Source: a bacterium
Lineage (GTDB): Bacteria; T1Sed10-126
Assembly (NCBI GenBank): GCA_003554945.1
Contig: PWHN01000087.1
Location: 1 to 37,788 of the forward strand
Length of the DNA stretch: 37,788 nt
Reading direction: 5' to 3'
The notes beneath the pieces were generated by a model. That model did no database searches, was not told where the DNA came from, and saw only the letters and a list, made by a program, of their open reading frames with translations. The position numbers were made by a program, and so were the translations under genes. Of the stretch, positions 24,839 through 33,062 are shown piece by piece; position 1 is the first letter of the stretch; each line of letters opens with the position of its first letter.

Positions 24839-25178
24839 AGACGGTGGAGTTTTTAAAGCTTTTTTAACCGGTACTGCTATAGGAGCAGCACTGGGGCTGC
24901 TTTTTGCACCAGAATCCGGGGAAAAGACCCGTGAACGAATAATGGAGCTGGGAGAAATGACACGCGATACGGTCGATAACAAAGGCCGAGACCTTAAAGA
25001 ACGAATCTATGGTTTGCGCGGTGAAATAAATGAACTTACAAACCGCGCCGTAGAAAGCGGACAAAAGCGTGTCCACGAGGAGCTCGAGGCGCTGAAAACT
25101 GCTTTCGAGGAAGGGAGCCGGAAGCTCCAGGAGGAACGCGAGCGACGCCTCAGCGGCGAAAGTTCCGAAGACGAATAA
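24831..25178 (+). CDS. YtxH-like protein
   Basis: 115 residues from the ATG at 24831, chosen for AGGAGGGAG eight bases upstream. The N-terminus (residues 8-28, AFLTGTAIGAALGLLFAPES) carries the Gly-rich single membrane segment and the LFAPESGEKTRERI signature of the YtxH family. The remainder is a charged amphipathic helix (RDLKERIYGLRGEINELTNR, then ALKTAFEEGSRKLQEERERR). Family function is unknown; YtxH of Bacillus belongs to the general stress regulon. Translationally coupled to the DUF948-like gene. Confidence 0.85.
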   Translation: MSKDGGVFKAFLTGTAIGAALGLLFAPESGEKTRERIMELGEMTRDTVDNKGRDLKERIYGLRGEINELTNRAVESGQKRVHEELEALKTAFEEGSRKLQEERERRLSGESSEDE

Positions 25179-25268
25179 ACTTCTTTTGCTCTTTTCGCCT
25201 CTATTACGTTCAAGCACGGGAAGTGCGCTGAATAAACGGACCGCTATACTACCTTTTTTGGTGACACT

Positions 25269-26807
25269 ATGAATATACCAACGCTGATTATATTGATTGC
25301 CGGTGGATTGCTAGCCGGTTTTCTCTGCCACAAACTCTACTCCCGGCTAAAACGAAACAAAGCCCAACAGCAGGCAGAAAAGATTCTCCGTAAAGCTCGC
25401 CGGGATATTGATTCAGGCGAAACAGCAGATGAAATAGAACGTCGACGCCAAAAAGTAGATGCCTTCCGTGCCTCTATCGAAGACCGTATAGCTACACTGA
25501 AGACTGATGGAGAGGAACTTGAGGAACGGATTGAGGAACTGAACGAAAGGCTTGAACACCGGCGCGAGCTGGCACAAAACACAGAGCAGCAACTGCAGGA
25601 AACCCGCTCCGAGCTGGAGAATTTTAAAACAAGGCTAATGGAGAGTAGAAGCCAGTTCCGCCGGCAACTGGAACAGAAAGCTGGCGTCGACCGAAAACAA
25701 ATACGTGAGGACCTTCAGCAAGAGCTTATTTCTCGTGCTGAGCTACGGCTGAATAAAAAAGCTAAAAGCTACCAGAAACGTATTGAAAAACACTCTGATC
25801 GGCTCGCGCGACGGACCCATAACCGTATTCTTCCCCGCTGTGACATTCCCACCCCCGCCGATGTTCCCAGCGCCGCCTTGAAATTTCCCGATCAGGACGC
25901 CTACGACCAGCTGCTTGAATTTTACGAAAAACACCAGGAAAAACTTATCGAAACTATTGGTTCTGATATTCGTTTTGAAAATGAAAAACAGCTAGCCGTC
26001 ATTAAAAATATGGAACCGGTTCAGAAAGAGATCGCCTATCGCACTGTCAACAACATAGTTCAGCAGAAAAAATTTGATTTTGAACTTATAGAAAACGGTG
26101 TTAAAAAATACGAGAGACGGGTTCACCAGGACCAGATGGAAGCGGCCAGACAAGCATTGCGCCGCTGTTCGATTGATAATGTTCCTGATGAGCTGATGGA
26201 ACTGCTCGGTGTTTTGAGTTTTCGCACCTCCTATGGCCAACCTCAACTACTCCACAGCATGGAGGTTTCCCTGCTCAGTTCTCTTATGGCCGCAGAAATT
26301 GGTGCCGATGCGGATCAGGCAAGACGGGCCGGTCTTCTCCACGACATCGGTAAGGCAGTCGATCGACAGCGCGATAGCGGCCACGCTGTTATTAGTGGCG
26401 AACTGGCTGAGGAAGCTGGAGAAAACGAAATAGTTACTAACGCTCTGCGCAGCCATCACGGCGATTTTGATCCTAACAGCGTTGAAAGCGTCCTGGTTGC
26501 TGCCGCCGATGCTATCTCAGGCAGCCGCCCCGGCGCTCGTAAAGAAAATATAACCGACTACTCGGAAAGAATTAAAAACCTGCGAAAACTGGCGAAAGAA
26601 CGGCCCGGGGTTAAAAAAGTTTACGCCATGGCCGCTGGCCGCGAATTGAGAATCTGGGTCGATAATCGAAAAATTAGCGACAAAGATCTCCCCGAGTTTG
26701 CTCGCCAGGTTGCCCAAGACATTGAAGAAAACTTAACTTACAGCGGTGAGATTAAAGTTAATACTATCCGCGAAAAGAAAGTTTTTAAAACCGCTCACAT
26801 ACGCTGA
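25269..26807 (+). CDS. rny: Ribonuclease Y with degenerate KH domain
   Basis: Membrane-anchored endoribonuclease that starts mRNA decay. The 512 residues follow RNase Y order: membrane segment 4-22, a long Arg/Glu-rich coiled coil (30-185), a region where the KH domain belongs (about 205-265), and the HD phosphohydrolase domain from about 310. HD residues are present: FRTSYGQPQLLHSMEV (His329), AGLLHDIGKAVD (His358-Asp359), RSHHGDFDP (His396-His397) and AAADAISGSRPGARKE (Asp414). The C-terminal block ends LTYSGEIKVNTIRE as in the family. The KH GXXG loop (GREG in Bacillus) is replaced by YEKHQE, so RNA contact may differ. The ATG has a weak GGTGAC SD and lies 90 bases after the YtxH-like gene. 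Confidence 0.9.
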   Translation: MNIPTLIILIAGGLLAGFLCHKLYSRLKRNKAQQQAEKILRKARRDIDSGETADEIERRRQKVDAFRASIEDRIATLKTDGEELEERIEELNERLEHRRELAQNTEQQLQETRSELENFKTRLMESRSQFRRQLEQKAGVDRKQIREDLQQELISRAELRLNKKAKSYQKRIEKHSDRLARRTHNRILPRCDIPTPADVPSAALKFPDQDAYDQLLEFYEKHQEKLIETIGSDIRFENEKQLAVIKNMEPVQKEIAYRTVNNIVQQKKFDFELIENGVKKYERRVHQDQMEAARQALRRCSIDNVPDELMELLGVLSFRTSYGQPQLLHSMEVSLLSSLMAAEIGADADQARRAGLLHDIGKAVDRQRDSGHAVISGELAEEAGENEIVTNALRSHHGDFDPNSVESVLVAAADAISGSRPGARKENITDYSERIKNLRKLAKERPGVKKVYAMAAGRELRIWVDNRKISDKDLPEFARQVAQDIEENLTYSGEIKVNTIREKKVFKTAHIR

Positions 26808-26873
26808 GCACCTACCCTCAACCGGCATCACGGAAATCGCTTTTTACAGCCCTGAACCCGGACATAGCTTAAA

Positions 26874-28520
26874 CTAAAACTGAAAAGACAACCCAAGGCT
26901 CGCACCCAGCATTGTCGGCATACTGTCCCCATCCACTTCCACGTCATCATCAGAAAACTCAACTGCCAGGTCAACTGTCGCCCCGGCAAGCCGAACGCCG
27001 GCTCCAAGTGTCCAGATTCGAGGCGCATCTGACTCCGCTAAATTATCCCGAAACCCAGCCCGCAGGGCTAAATTGGCCAAGAACCAGTCCGGGTTAAATT
27101 CATTTCCCACGGCCAGGTATTGACGCTCGTAGCTCTCAAAAACTGTCTCCACGGCCGAGACGTCGTAATCCAGGCTCATCCCCCACCACTCGCGTCCCAG
27201 GGCTTCAGTTGGCATCAAATATAGGGGACGAAACTCCAGACCGGCCCTGTAACTGGGCTTCAGCTCTATATCTGCTCCCCGGTGTCTTTCAATAATTGAC
27301 TCGCCATCCGGGTATGAGAAGCTGGGACTGTTCAGGTTTTTACCCACTAAGCCAAACCTGAGCGCATAATCAGGTATCTCGTAGCGCAAACCAAGATCTA
27401 TGCCAAAGTCACTGCTCTCGTTCGTGTTGTCATCCCAGGTAATATCACAGTCATCTTCATCCAGTACACAGGCCGCCGAGCCCACTGTTCCCTGCATATA
27501 CTTCAAACTCCCCCCGGCATACAACTGTCCAAACTCAGTCGCATAAAGCGGCTCCCGAAGGGCGTATGAAAGAGATAACTCGTTTATCCACAGCCCCTCA
27601 ACTGCAACCCGCGGGGCGTCGGTGTCATCTCCAGAAAGAATCGTCGAACTGGAGATGCTGGCACCGCTCCCGCCGGTTATATCCCTGGCCAGCCCTATTA
27701 TGTCCCCCATAAAGTTGCTGGAAAATCTCTCCAGGTTACGAGGACTGATCTTGGGGTGTTTATCCTCCATCTCTTCAACCCGTGCTGCAATTGAATTGGC
27801 GATTTGTTCGGTAGTAACGTCAGGATCATAGCCAAACAGGTCCTCAAGCGTATCATCGCCTAAAGCCCTGTCGATGTCTGCTTTGATTTTAGTCGCGGCA
27901 TCTCTGTAAGCCGGGTTGGTGGGCTCACGATCGAAGTCTACCTCGTCCAATTCGTCACGATAGGAGAGGTTGTTTACCAGTTTGCGCATCTCGTCCTTGT
28001 TTAAATCGTCCAGGGCTGTTCTAAATAGCGACTGCGCGCTACCGTCCCAAAAACCGGTCAATTCAGCGTAGCTGTTGAAGCCAAGACCAAAATTTCCAAT
28101 ACTTAAATTGGCTCCTCCGTCACCGCCTATTAGGCCGGCGTCGTCACCTTCCATCAGCCTTTTAATCTGGTCGGAATTTTCCAGGATAGCGGCGTAGTAG
28201 TCCTCGTCACCAAAATCACCTTCAAAATCATCAAAAACATCCAGGGTGGCGTCTATATCATCGGCAAAGTTTCTCGTTGTCTCATATCCCACACTGCCGT
28301 GTAACCCCACCTGGAATCCGGGCCGGGCTCCCAGGTTCGCCGGGTTCCAGCTTGGCGCCATCTGATCGTCCACTGAAGCTACTCCGGCTCCTCCCATCGC
28401 TGCCCCTTTTGGCCCAAAACCGGAGCGCGCTTCCAGACCGCTGCTGCTTAACAATAGCAGCATACTCATCACAAATACTGTCACACCTGTCATCTTGCGT
28501 AAAATGGTTTTCTTTCCCAT
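26874..28520 (-). CDS. TraF-like outer-membrane protein, copy 1
   Basis: 548 residues. A signal peptide covers residues 1-32 (hydrophobic VTVFVMSMLLLLSSSG, cleavage near LEARS). The mature start FGPKGAAMGGAGVASVDDQ and APSWNPANLGARPGFQVGLH are typical of PorV/TraF-like (conjugal transfer TraF, PF13729-type) beta-barrel proteins. An acidic helical insert lies at about 80-270. The barrel-like C-terminal part includes GLVGKNLNSPSFSYP and ends LSFQF, with the terminal Phe expected for BAM-assembled proteins. A paired-Cys acidic loop (CVLDEDDCDITWDDN) looks like a disulfide plus metal-binding turn. About half of the residues match the gene upstream. No conjugation gene is near, so transport or export of envelope components is a likelier role than conjugation. 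SD is GGGAGG. Confidence 0.8.
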   Translation of the reverse strand: MGKKTILRKMTGVTVFVMSMLLLLSSSGLEARSGFGPKGAAMGGAGVASVDDQMAPSWNPANLGARPGFQVGLHGSVGYETTRNFADDIDATLDVFDDFEGDFGDEDYYAAILENSDQIKRLMEGDDAGLIGGDGGANLSIGNFGLGFNSYAELTGFWDGSAQSLFRTALDDLNKDEMRKLVNNLSYRDELDEVDFDREPTNPAYRDAATKIKADIDRALGDDTLEDLFGYDPDVTTEQIANSIAARVEEMEDKHPKISPRNLERFSSNFMGDIIGLARDITGGSGASISSSTILSGDDTDAPRVAVEGLWINELSLSYALREPLYATEFGQLYAGGSLKYMQGTVGSAACVLDEDDCDITWDDNTNESSDFGIDLGLRYEIPDYALRFGLVGKNLNSPSFSYPDGESIIERHRGADIELKPSYRAGLEFRPLYLMPTEALGREWWGMSLDYDVSAVETVFESYERQYLAVGNEFNPDWFLANLALRAGFRDNLAESDAPRIWTLGAGVRLAGATVDLAVEFSDDDVEVDGDSMPTMLGASLGLSFQF

Positions 28521-28817
28521 CCCAATTCGCCTCCCGGGATTAATATTATTGCTTTCTGCGAGTAAAGTTTACCCCCGCCAACACCGGAAAGCAAAATTTA
28601 TTTTAAAGATGTGGAGAATCAGTGTTTTAATACACTTCAGGAGGGATTAACAACCAAAACTTTATATTTCTACGCCACCAGTTTTAACAACTACCTTAGT
28701 CTTTTCTTACCGCGGCTGGAAATTGCACAATCTGCCGAAGGCAGTTCTCAAATTCCTTCCCCCGGGAAGGGAGAAAGTCAGGATAACGCAAACAACTTCG
28801 TCTTCGTAATAACCGGG
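28521..28817. other. Gap between the two TraF-like paralogues
   Basis: No gene is supported in these 297 bases; a frame on the other strand across this gap has no matching features. On the minus strand two small hairpins (CTTCCCGGGGGAAG near 28764-28778 and CTGCCTTCGGCAG near 28731-28743) follow the upstream paralogue, but neither has a T-tract. A weak -10-like TAATAT lies near 28548. Confidence 0.35.
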
Positions 28818-30485
28818 TTAGAACTGGTAAGAGAGGGCCAGGTTACCGCCGAGCATTGTGGGATAATCGTCGCCGTCTACCTCCACGTCGTCGTCCGAAA
28901 TTGCAACAGCCAGGTCCAGGGTCAGCCCGGCCAGACGTGCCCCGGCGCCCAGCGTCCATATACGCGGTGCATCGGACTCGGCCAGGTTCTCTCGAAAACC
29001 GGCCCGCAGGGCTAAGTTGGCCCAGAAAAAATCGGGGTTAAACTCGTTTCCGACGGCCAGATACTGGTGATCATAGTTTGAAAAAATTGTTTCCGTAGAG
29101 GAGACGTCGTAGTCAACACTCATCCGCCACCATTCTCGCCCCAGGGCCTCAGTGGGGAGAAAATAAAGCGGTCGAAACTCGGAACCTACCCTGTAACCCG
29201 GATCCATTTCCATATCTTCGCCGTGATACTTTTTAATAGTATCCTCGCCGTCGGGATAAGAGAAGCTGGGGCTATTAAGGTTCTTACCGACAAGGGCGAA
29301 CTTGGCGTTGTAGTCCGGCATGTGCATCCGCAGGCCGGCGTCGATACCGAAATCAGTGCTTTCCTCAACGTTGTCCAGCGGATCGACGTCACAATCCTCA
29401 TCGTCCAGCGCACAGGAGAAGGTTCCTACCTCGGTACTGATAACTTTAAGGCTCCCGCCCGCGTGTAACTCGGCAAAATCCCACTCGTAAATTGGCTCCG
29501 GATAAGCGTAAGAGAAGCTAACCTCCTGTGCCAGAAATCCTTCCGCCGCTATTTTGGCCTCGTCATCGTCATCATTTGAGCTTAACTTCAGACCGCTAGC
29601 ACTGCTATTTCCATCCGTATATTCACTGGCCAAACCCACTATATCACCCATGAAATTACTGGAGAAATTCCGAAGATTATCTGCTGTTGCGTATTCACTG
29701 TAATCTGGATCATCTAATTCTTGAGTATGGTAAGCTATTTCATTGGCCAGTGAGTCCGCTTCAACATCCACACCAATGACCTCATTGAGATCTTCCAGTT
29801 CATTATCTTCAAGCGCTTGCTTTATATCCTTTTTAATATCATCTGCGACATCATCAAAATCATCATTAAGGTCATTTTCACCTAAACCTTTAAGATTTTC
29901 CTCATCAAGCTCCCCATCTGTTATTTCATCTAACATCCCTCTAACATCATCTTCTTCTACTTCATCAATCACCGTGCGAAATAATGACCCACCGTCTCCA
30001 TCCCAGAAAGCCGTCCCTTCTCCGTAAACGTTAACTCCCACACCGATGTTGTCCCAACTAAAATTAAATCCGCTGGAACCGTCTACTATACCGGCGTCTT
30101 CTCCTTCCACCAGTCTGCTTATCTCGTTCGAGTTTTCAAGAACCCGGGCATAAAAATCATCACTTCCAAAATCTGGATCATCAAAATCGTCAAAGACATC
30201 TATTGTCGCGTCAATGTCGTGCATGAAGTCACGCGTTGTTTCAAATCCAAAATCAGCGTGAAAACCCGCCTGTACTCCATCGCGCACGCTTAGATTTGCC
30301 GGGTTCCAGCTCGGCGCCATGTGGTCGTCCACTGATGCTACTCCGGCTCCTCCTAAACCGGCACCACGCGGTCCATAGCCTGCGCCGGCATTGGCTGTTC
30401 CAGCAATAAATACGGTCATAAATATAGCTGTAATAATTGATAGCCCTGTTAAAACTACTTCCCGGCCACTAAAACTCCCCATCAT
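28818..30485 (-). CDS. TraF-like outer-membrane protein, copy 2
   Basis: 555 residues; paralogue of the gene downstream, arranged head to tail. Signal peptide at 1-33 (ending ANAGAG). It shares GPRGAGLGGAGVASVDDHMA, APSWNPANLSVRDGVQAGFH, FALVGKNLNSPSFSYPDGED, FLPTEALGREWWRMSVDYDV and the terminal LSYQF with its neighbour. The two-Cys acidic loop is CALDDEDCDVDPLDN. The central acidic helical insert is the most diverged section. The start has AGGAGGAG next to two successive ATGs. The promoter candidate is at 30538-30565. The duplicate pair probably arose by tandem duplication and may form related barrels. Confidence 0.8.
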   Translation of the reverse strand: MMGSFSGREVVLTGLSIITAIFMTVFIAGTANAGAGYGPRGAGLGGAGVASVDDHMAPSWNPANLSVRDGVQAGFHADFGFETTRDFMHDIDATIDVFDDFDDPDFGSDDFYARVLENSNEISRLVEGEDAGIVDGSSGFNFSWDNIGVGVNVYGEGTAFWDGDGGSLFRTVIDEVEEDDVRGMLDEITDGELDEENLKGLGENDLNDDFDDVADDIKKDIKQALEDNELEDLNEVIGVDVEADSLANEIAYHTQELDDPDYSEYATADNLRNFSSNFMGDIVGLASEYTDGNSSASGLKLSSNDDDDEAKIAAEGFLAQEVSFSYAYPEPIYEWDFAELHAGGSLKVISTEVGTFSCALDDEDCDVDPLDNVEESTDFGIDAGLRMHMPDYNAKFALVGKNLNSPSFSYPDGEDTIKKYHGEDMEMDPGYRVGSEFRPLYFLPTEALGREWWRMSVDYDVSSTETIFSNYDHQYLAVGNEFNPDFFWANLALRAGFRENLAESDAPRIWTLGAGARLAGLTLDLAVAISDDDVEVDGDDYPTMLGGNLALSYQF

Positions 30486-30537
30486 AATCTCCTCCTGAGA
30501 TGCTAAAAAAATTAAAGTTAAGTTTGTCCATTTTTAG

Positions 30538-30565
30538 ATTATTTTTATAATTACCACTGTTTCAA
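30538..30565 (-). promoter_or_regulatory. Candidate promoter of the TraF-like pair
   Basis: On the minus strand TTGAAA (30560-30565) and AATAAT (30538-30543) are separated by 16 bases, giving a leader of about 50 bases to the ATG at 30485. Confidence 0.45.
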
Positions 30566-30594
30566 GTGTAAGACACATATTTACCAATTGCAAG

Positions 30595-30608
30595 GTGAAA
30601 TTTTTCAC
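30595..30608. promoter_or_regulatory. Operator-like palindrome upstream of the TraF-like promoter
   Basis: GTGAAA and TTTCAC flank two bases in a perfect 14-base inverted repeat, about 30 bases upstream of the -35 of the TraF-like gene. It could bind a dimeric regulator; it may be chance in A/T-rich DNA. Confidence 0.35.
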
Positions 30609-30746
30609 ATTAATGCCTTATTACCATACCTCTAATTTTATCTGACATCAATTCAGCCTTCACCCGATTATATCCAGGCTCAGCTCTTGCCGTAAAAGAT
30701 ATTTTGTTGTAAAATCCTTTTAATTCAAGAAGGTAGGTGTTGCCCC

Positions 30747-31457
30747 CTGTTTAATAAAACTGCGTTGATCACCGGAGCTTCTCGCGGGCTTGGCGAACAT
30801 ATCAGCCGCGCCCTTACCAATTATGGCTTTAACACGCTCCTCTGTGCACGCGATATGGACCGGCTGAACGAGCTGGCCGATGAATTCAACGAACAGGAGC
30901 CTGGAGACAGTGTCGCCCTGCCAATTGACTTTCACAAACCAAAAACTCTTCGGAAAATATCCGACGCCATACCAAAACAATGGCCTCCCATCTCCGTTCT
31001 TATCAACAACGCCGGCCATTACAAGCCCGCCCCCCTTGAAGATACTGACCTGAAGACTTTTGAAAAACACATGGACGTCAACTGCCGCGGTCCCTTTATT
31101 TTAACCCGCGAGCTGCTTCCCAAGATGGCTGAAATCGGTGGGGGCTTTATAGCTAATATTCTTGCCCCGGGAGCAGTTGAGGGTCAATCCGAGCATTGCG
31201 CGTTTAACGCCTCCAAGTTTGCCCTGCGCGGCTTAACACTCAGTCTCGCCGAGGAGTTCTACGACCGCGGCGTTCACCTGGTTGCCGTAAATATACATGG
31301 TGAAATTGACAGCGAAGAAAAACGAACACAGCAACCGGACCGCGACCCTTCCACCTTTATCGATCCCCGCCATGTCGCCCGGGAGATAATTCATCTCTAC
31401 GAACAACCGCGCGGGGCCTGGACGCGCGAACTTGACCTGCGGCCGTCCCGGCACTAA
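30747..31457 (+). CDS. SDR-family protein lacking catalytic Ser and Tyr
   Basis: Short-chain dehydrogenase/reductase fold. From a CTG at 30747 the product is about 236 residues and begins FNKTALITGASRGLGEHISR, with the cofactor loop GASRGLG and the NNAG motif (LINNAGHYKP). The strand normally holding the catalytic Ser reads NILAPGAVEG, with Ala or Pro there, and the YxxxK motif reads FNASK, with Phe for Tyr; the Lys and the structural Asn (DVNCRG) are kept. It may therefore be a non-catalytic or regulatory SDR. No ATG, GTG or TTG lies in frame upstream of TTG at 30765, which would cut off the first beta strand. Removing one C from the CCCCC run at 30743-30747 would give a TTG start with an SD, so an indel is possible. 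A methyltransferase gene follows 39 bases later. Confidence 0.8.
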   Translation: MFNKTALITGASRGLGEHISRALTNYGFNTLLCARDMDRLNELADEFNEQEPGDSVALPIDFHKPKTLRKISDAIPKQWPPISVLINNAGHYKPAPLEDTDLKTFEKHMDVNCRGPFILTRELLPKMAEIGGGFIANILAPGAVEGQSEHCAFNASKFALRGLTLSLAEEFYDRGVHLVAVNIHGEIDSEEKRTQQPDRDPSTFIDPRHVAREIIHLYEQPRGAWTRELDLRPSRH

Positions 31458-31496
31458 AATGGACACGACAAAAACCACACTCACAGGGCGATACCC

Positions 31497-32321
31497 ATGG
31501 TAAAACAACCTCGAACGCAACTTTACCAACGCGACTGCCTGGAAGCAATGAGCGAAGAACTTCAACCAAAAAGTGTTGACGTCGTCGTCACCTCACCCCC
31601 TTACAACCTCGATATCGACTACAATACTTACGATGATTCAAGTGAACGGGAGAATTATCTGGACTGGATACGGGACTGGGCCTGTGAGGTAAAAAAGGTG
31701 TTAAAGGACGAGGGCTCCATCTTTTTAAACCTTGGTTCCAAACCAACTGATCCCTGGGTTCCCCACGAAGTTTTATTTGAGCTTCGGGATCTGTTCAATC
31801 TTCAGAATGAAATCCACTGGATCAAGTCAATCGCCATCCAGCAGGAGAGCTACGACGAGTCCGTTGACGTAACTGTCGGTCATTACAAGCCGGTCAACAG
31901 CGACCGGTTTCTTAACCAGTGCCAGGAATATCTTTTCCACCTAACAAAAGAGGGCGACGTCACTCTCGACCGCAAGGCAATTGGCGTCCCCTACAAGGAC
32001 AAGTCCAACGTCTCCCGCTGGCAGGACAGCGATGATTTGCGCGGCCGCGGCAACACCTGGTTTGTTCCTTATGAAACAATACAGGACCGCCAGAATCAAC
32101 GCCCCCATCCGGCCAGCTTCCCCCCGGGACTGGCGGAAATGGCGATAAAACTTCACGGACTTGATAAAACCGACCTGGTGCTTGACCCTTTCCTGGGCAT
32201 TGGCAACAGTGCTATCGCTGCTTTCCGGGTCGGAGTTGATTTCGTCGGTTTTGAAATTGATGAAGAATACCTGGAAACTGCACGAGCCCGCCTCGGCCAG
32301 CAGCAGCGCCGATTATTTTAA
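31497..32321 (+). CDS. Orphan DNA methyltransferase (beta class, N4-C or N6-A)
   Basis: AdoMet-dependent DNA amino-methyltransferase. 274 residues. The catalytic motif IV is near the N-terminus (VVVTSPPYNLDIDY, residues about 30-43) and the AdoMet-binding FxGxG motif I is near the C-terminus (LDPFLGIGNSAIAA, about 227-240). This IV-before-I order defines the beta class. TSPPY is commonest in N4-cytosine enzymes but also occurs in N6-adenine ones. A middle region (about 120-200) should hold the target-recognition part. No restriction endonuclease is adjacent, so it is a solitary methylase and may act in regulation or phage defence. The ATG at 31497 has a weak SD. Confidence 0.9.
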   Translation: MVKQPRTQLYQRDCLEAMSEELQPKSVDVVVTSPPYNLDIDYNTYDDSSERENYLDWIRDWACEVKKVLKDEGSIFLNLGSKPTDPWVPHEVLFELRDLFNLQNEIHWIKSIAIQQESYDESVDVTVGHYKPVNSDRFLNQCQEYLFHLTKEGDVTLDRKAIGVPYKDKSNVSRWQDSDDLRGRGNTWFVPYETIQDRQNQRPHPASFPPGLAEMAIKLHGLDKTDLVLDPFLGIGNSAIAAFRVGVDFVGFEIDEEYLETARARLGQQQRRLF

Positions 32322-32530
32322 TCCCCTCCGCAACTACGTCAAAATACTTTGACGTAATAACAAAACCAATCTCACCCCGCCCTCGACTTAATTTCTTGCC
32401 CCCGCTTGATCCAATTCCTCTCCACCCGAGAAAGAGAACACCTCATTCTCGATTTGTAATTATTTAGCGCCTTCACTGTGGTTCTCGGAACAAATGGTGC
32501 CCCGGTAACAACGTCCGTGAGGTCTTGATC

Positions 32531-32628
32531 GTCATTCCCGTGGAAACGGGAATCCAGCGGCTTTGAATTTAATAGGTCTAAAGTTAACGTCAAAGCCACT
32601 GGATTGTCCGGTCAAGCCGGACAATGAC
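32531..32628. repeat. REP-like palindromic pair
   Basis: The left unit GTCATTCCCGTGGAAACGGG with AATCCAG, and the right unit CTGGATTGTCCGG...CCGGACAATGAC, face each other. Their inner arms ATCCAGCGGCTTTGA and TCAAAGCCACTGGAT form a further inverted repeat around an A/T-rich spacer. The left unit fits ATTCCC-N8-GGGAAT, the form of the neisserial dRS3 repeat. Confidence 0.65.
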
Positions 32629-32695
32629 GTTCAATCCCACAACACCCCGGGGGCGCTAAACGGTTACCTCTCTTTTTCTCCTCTATCTAGCCCGA

Positions 32696-32755
32696 CCTAT
32701 GCATGAACCCTATGCATAGGCCGCCCAAAGGGCCGCCCATTCGTAAAATGGGCGG
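32696..32755. repeat. Two adjacent 9-base-pair hairpins
   Basis: CCTATGCAT...ATGCATAGG (7-base loop) and CCGCCCATT...AATGGGCGG (5-base loop) lie 12 bases apart. Neither has a T-tract. They could belong to a structured transcript or be repeat debris. Confidence 0.45.
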
Positions 32756-32855
32756 GGTTAACCCATAACTCCGGTTCCTAACTTCCCTACCTTATAACTT
32801 TTCCACTTTTTAACTTTCCAACTCTACAGGAGAGGACACAGCGTTCTCTCTTTTT

Positions 32856-32894
32856 CTCCTCTCCCCCCGAGGGAGAGGACACAGGTGAGGGGGG
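32856..32894. repeat. Isolated pyrimidine/purine repeat unit
   Basis: CTCCTCTCCCCCCGAGGGAG followed by GTGAGGGGGGA; the same unit as in 11718-11756 and 24275-24313, but without flanking inverted repeats and slightly degenerate. Confidence 0.5.
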
Positions 32895-33001
32895 AGTTAA
32901 TTCAGCTAAAAGCTCAATGCCAAAAGCGCAAAGCCAATTCAAATTCATTAAGCTCTCATAATCTTGTTCATGTTCTTGAACTTGATCTTGATCTCCCGAA
33001 C

Positions 33002-33062
33002 GTCATTGCGGGCTTGACCCGCAATCCATGTGAAGTTCGGTATTCGATAACCGGTGATCGGT
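33002..33062. repeat. Single REP-like unit with shared tail
   Basis: GTCATTGCGGGCTTGACCCG with CAATCCATGTGAAG is followed by TTCGGTATTCGATAACCGGTG. The same unit and tail occur at 35010-35076, so the repeated module is longer than the hairpin. Confidence 0.55.

Noticed and set aside
28611-29015. 134-codon plus-strand frame across the gap between TraF-like genes
   Set aside because: The second half lies antisense to a well-supported gene, the start has no SD, and the translation shows no domain or hydrophobic signature.
26874-30485. Conjugation locus suggested by the TraF-like names
   Set aside because: No other tra, relaxase or type IV secretion gene is present, and these proteins resemble PorV/FadL-like barrels more than F-plasmid TraF.
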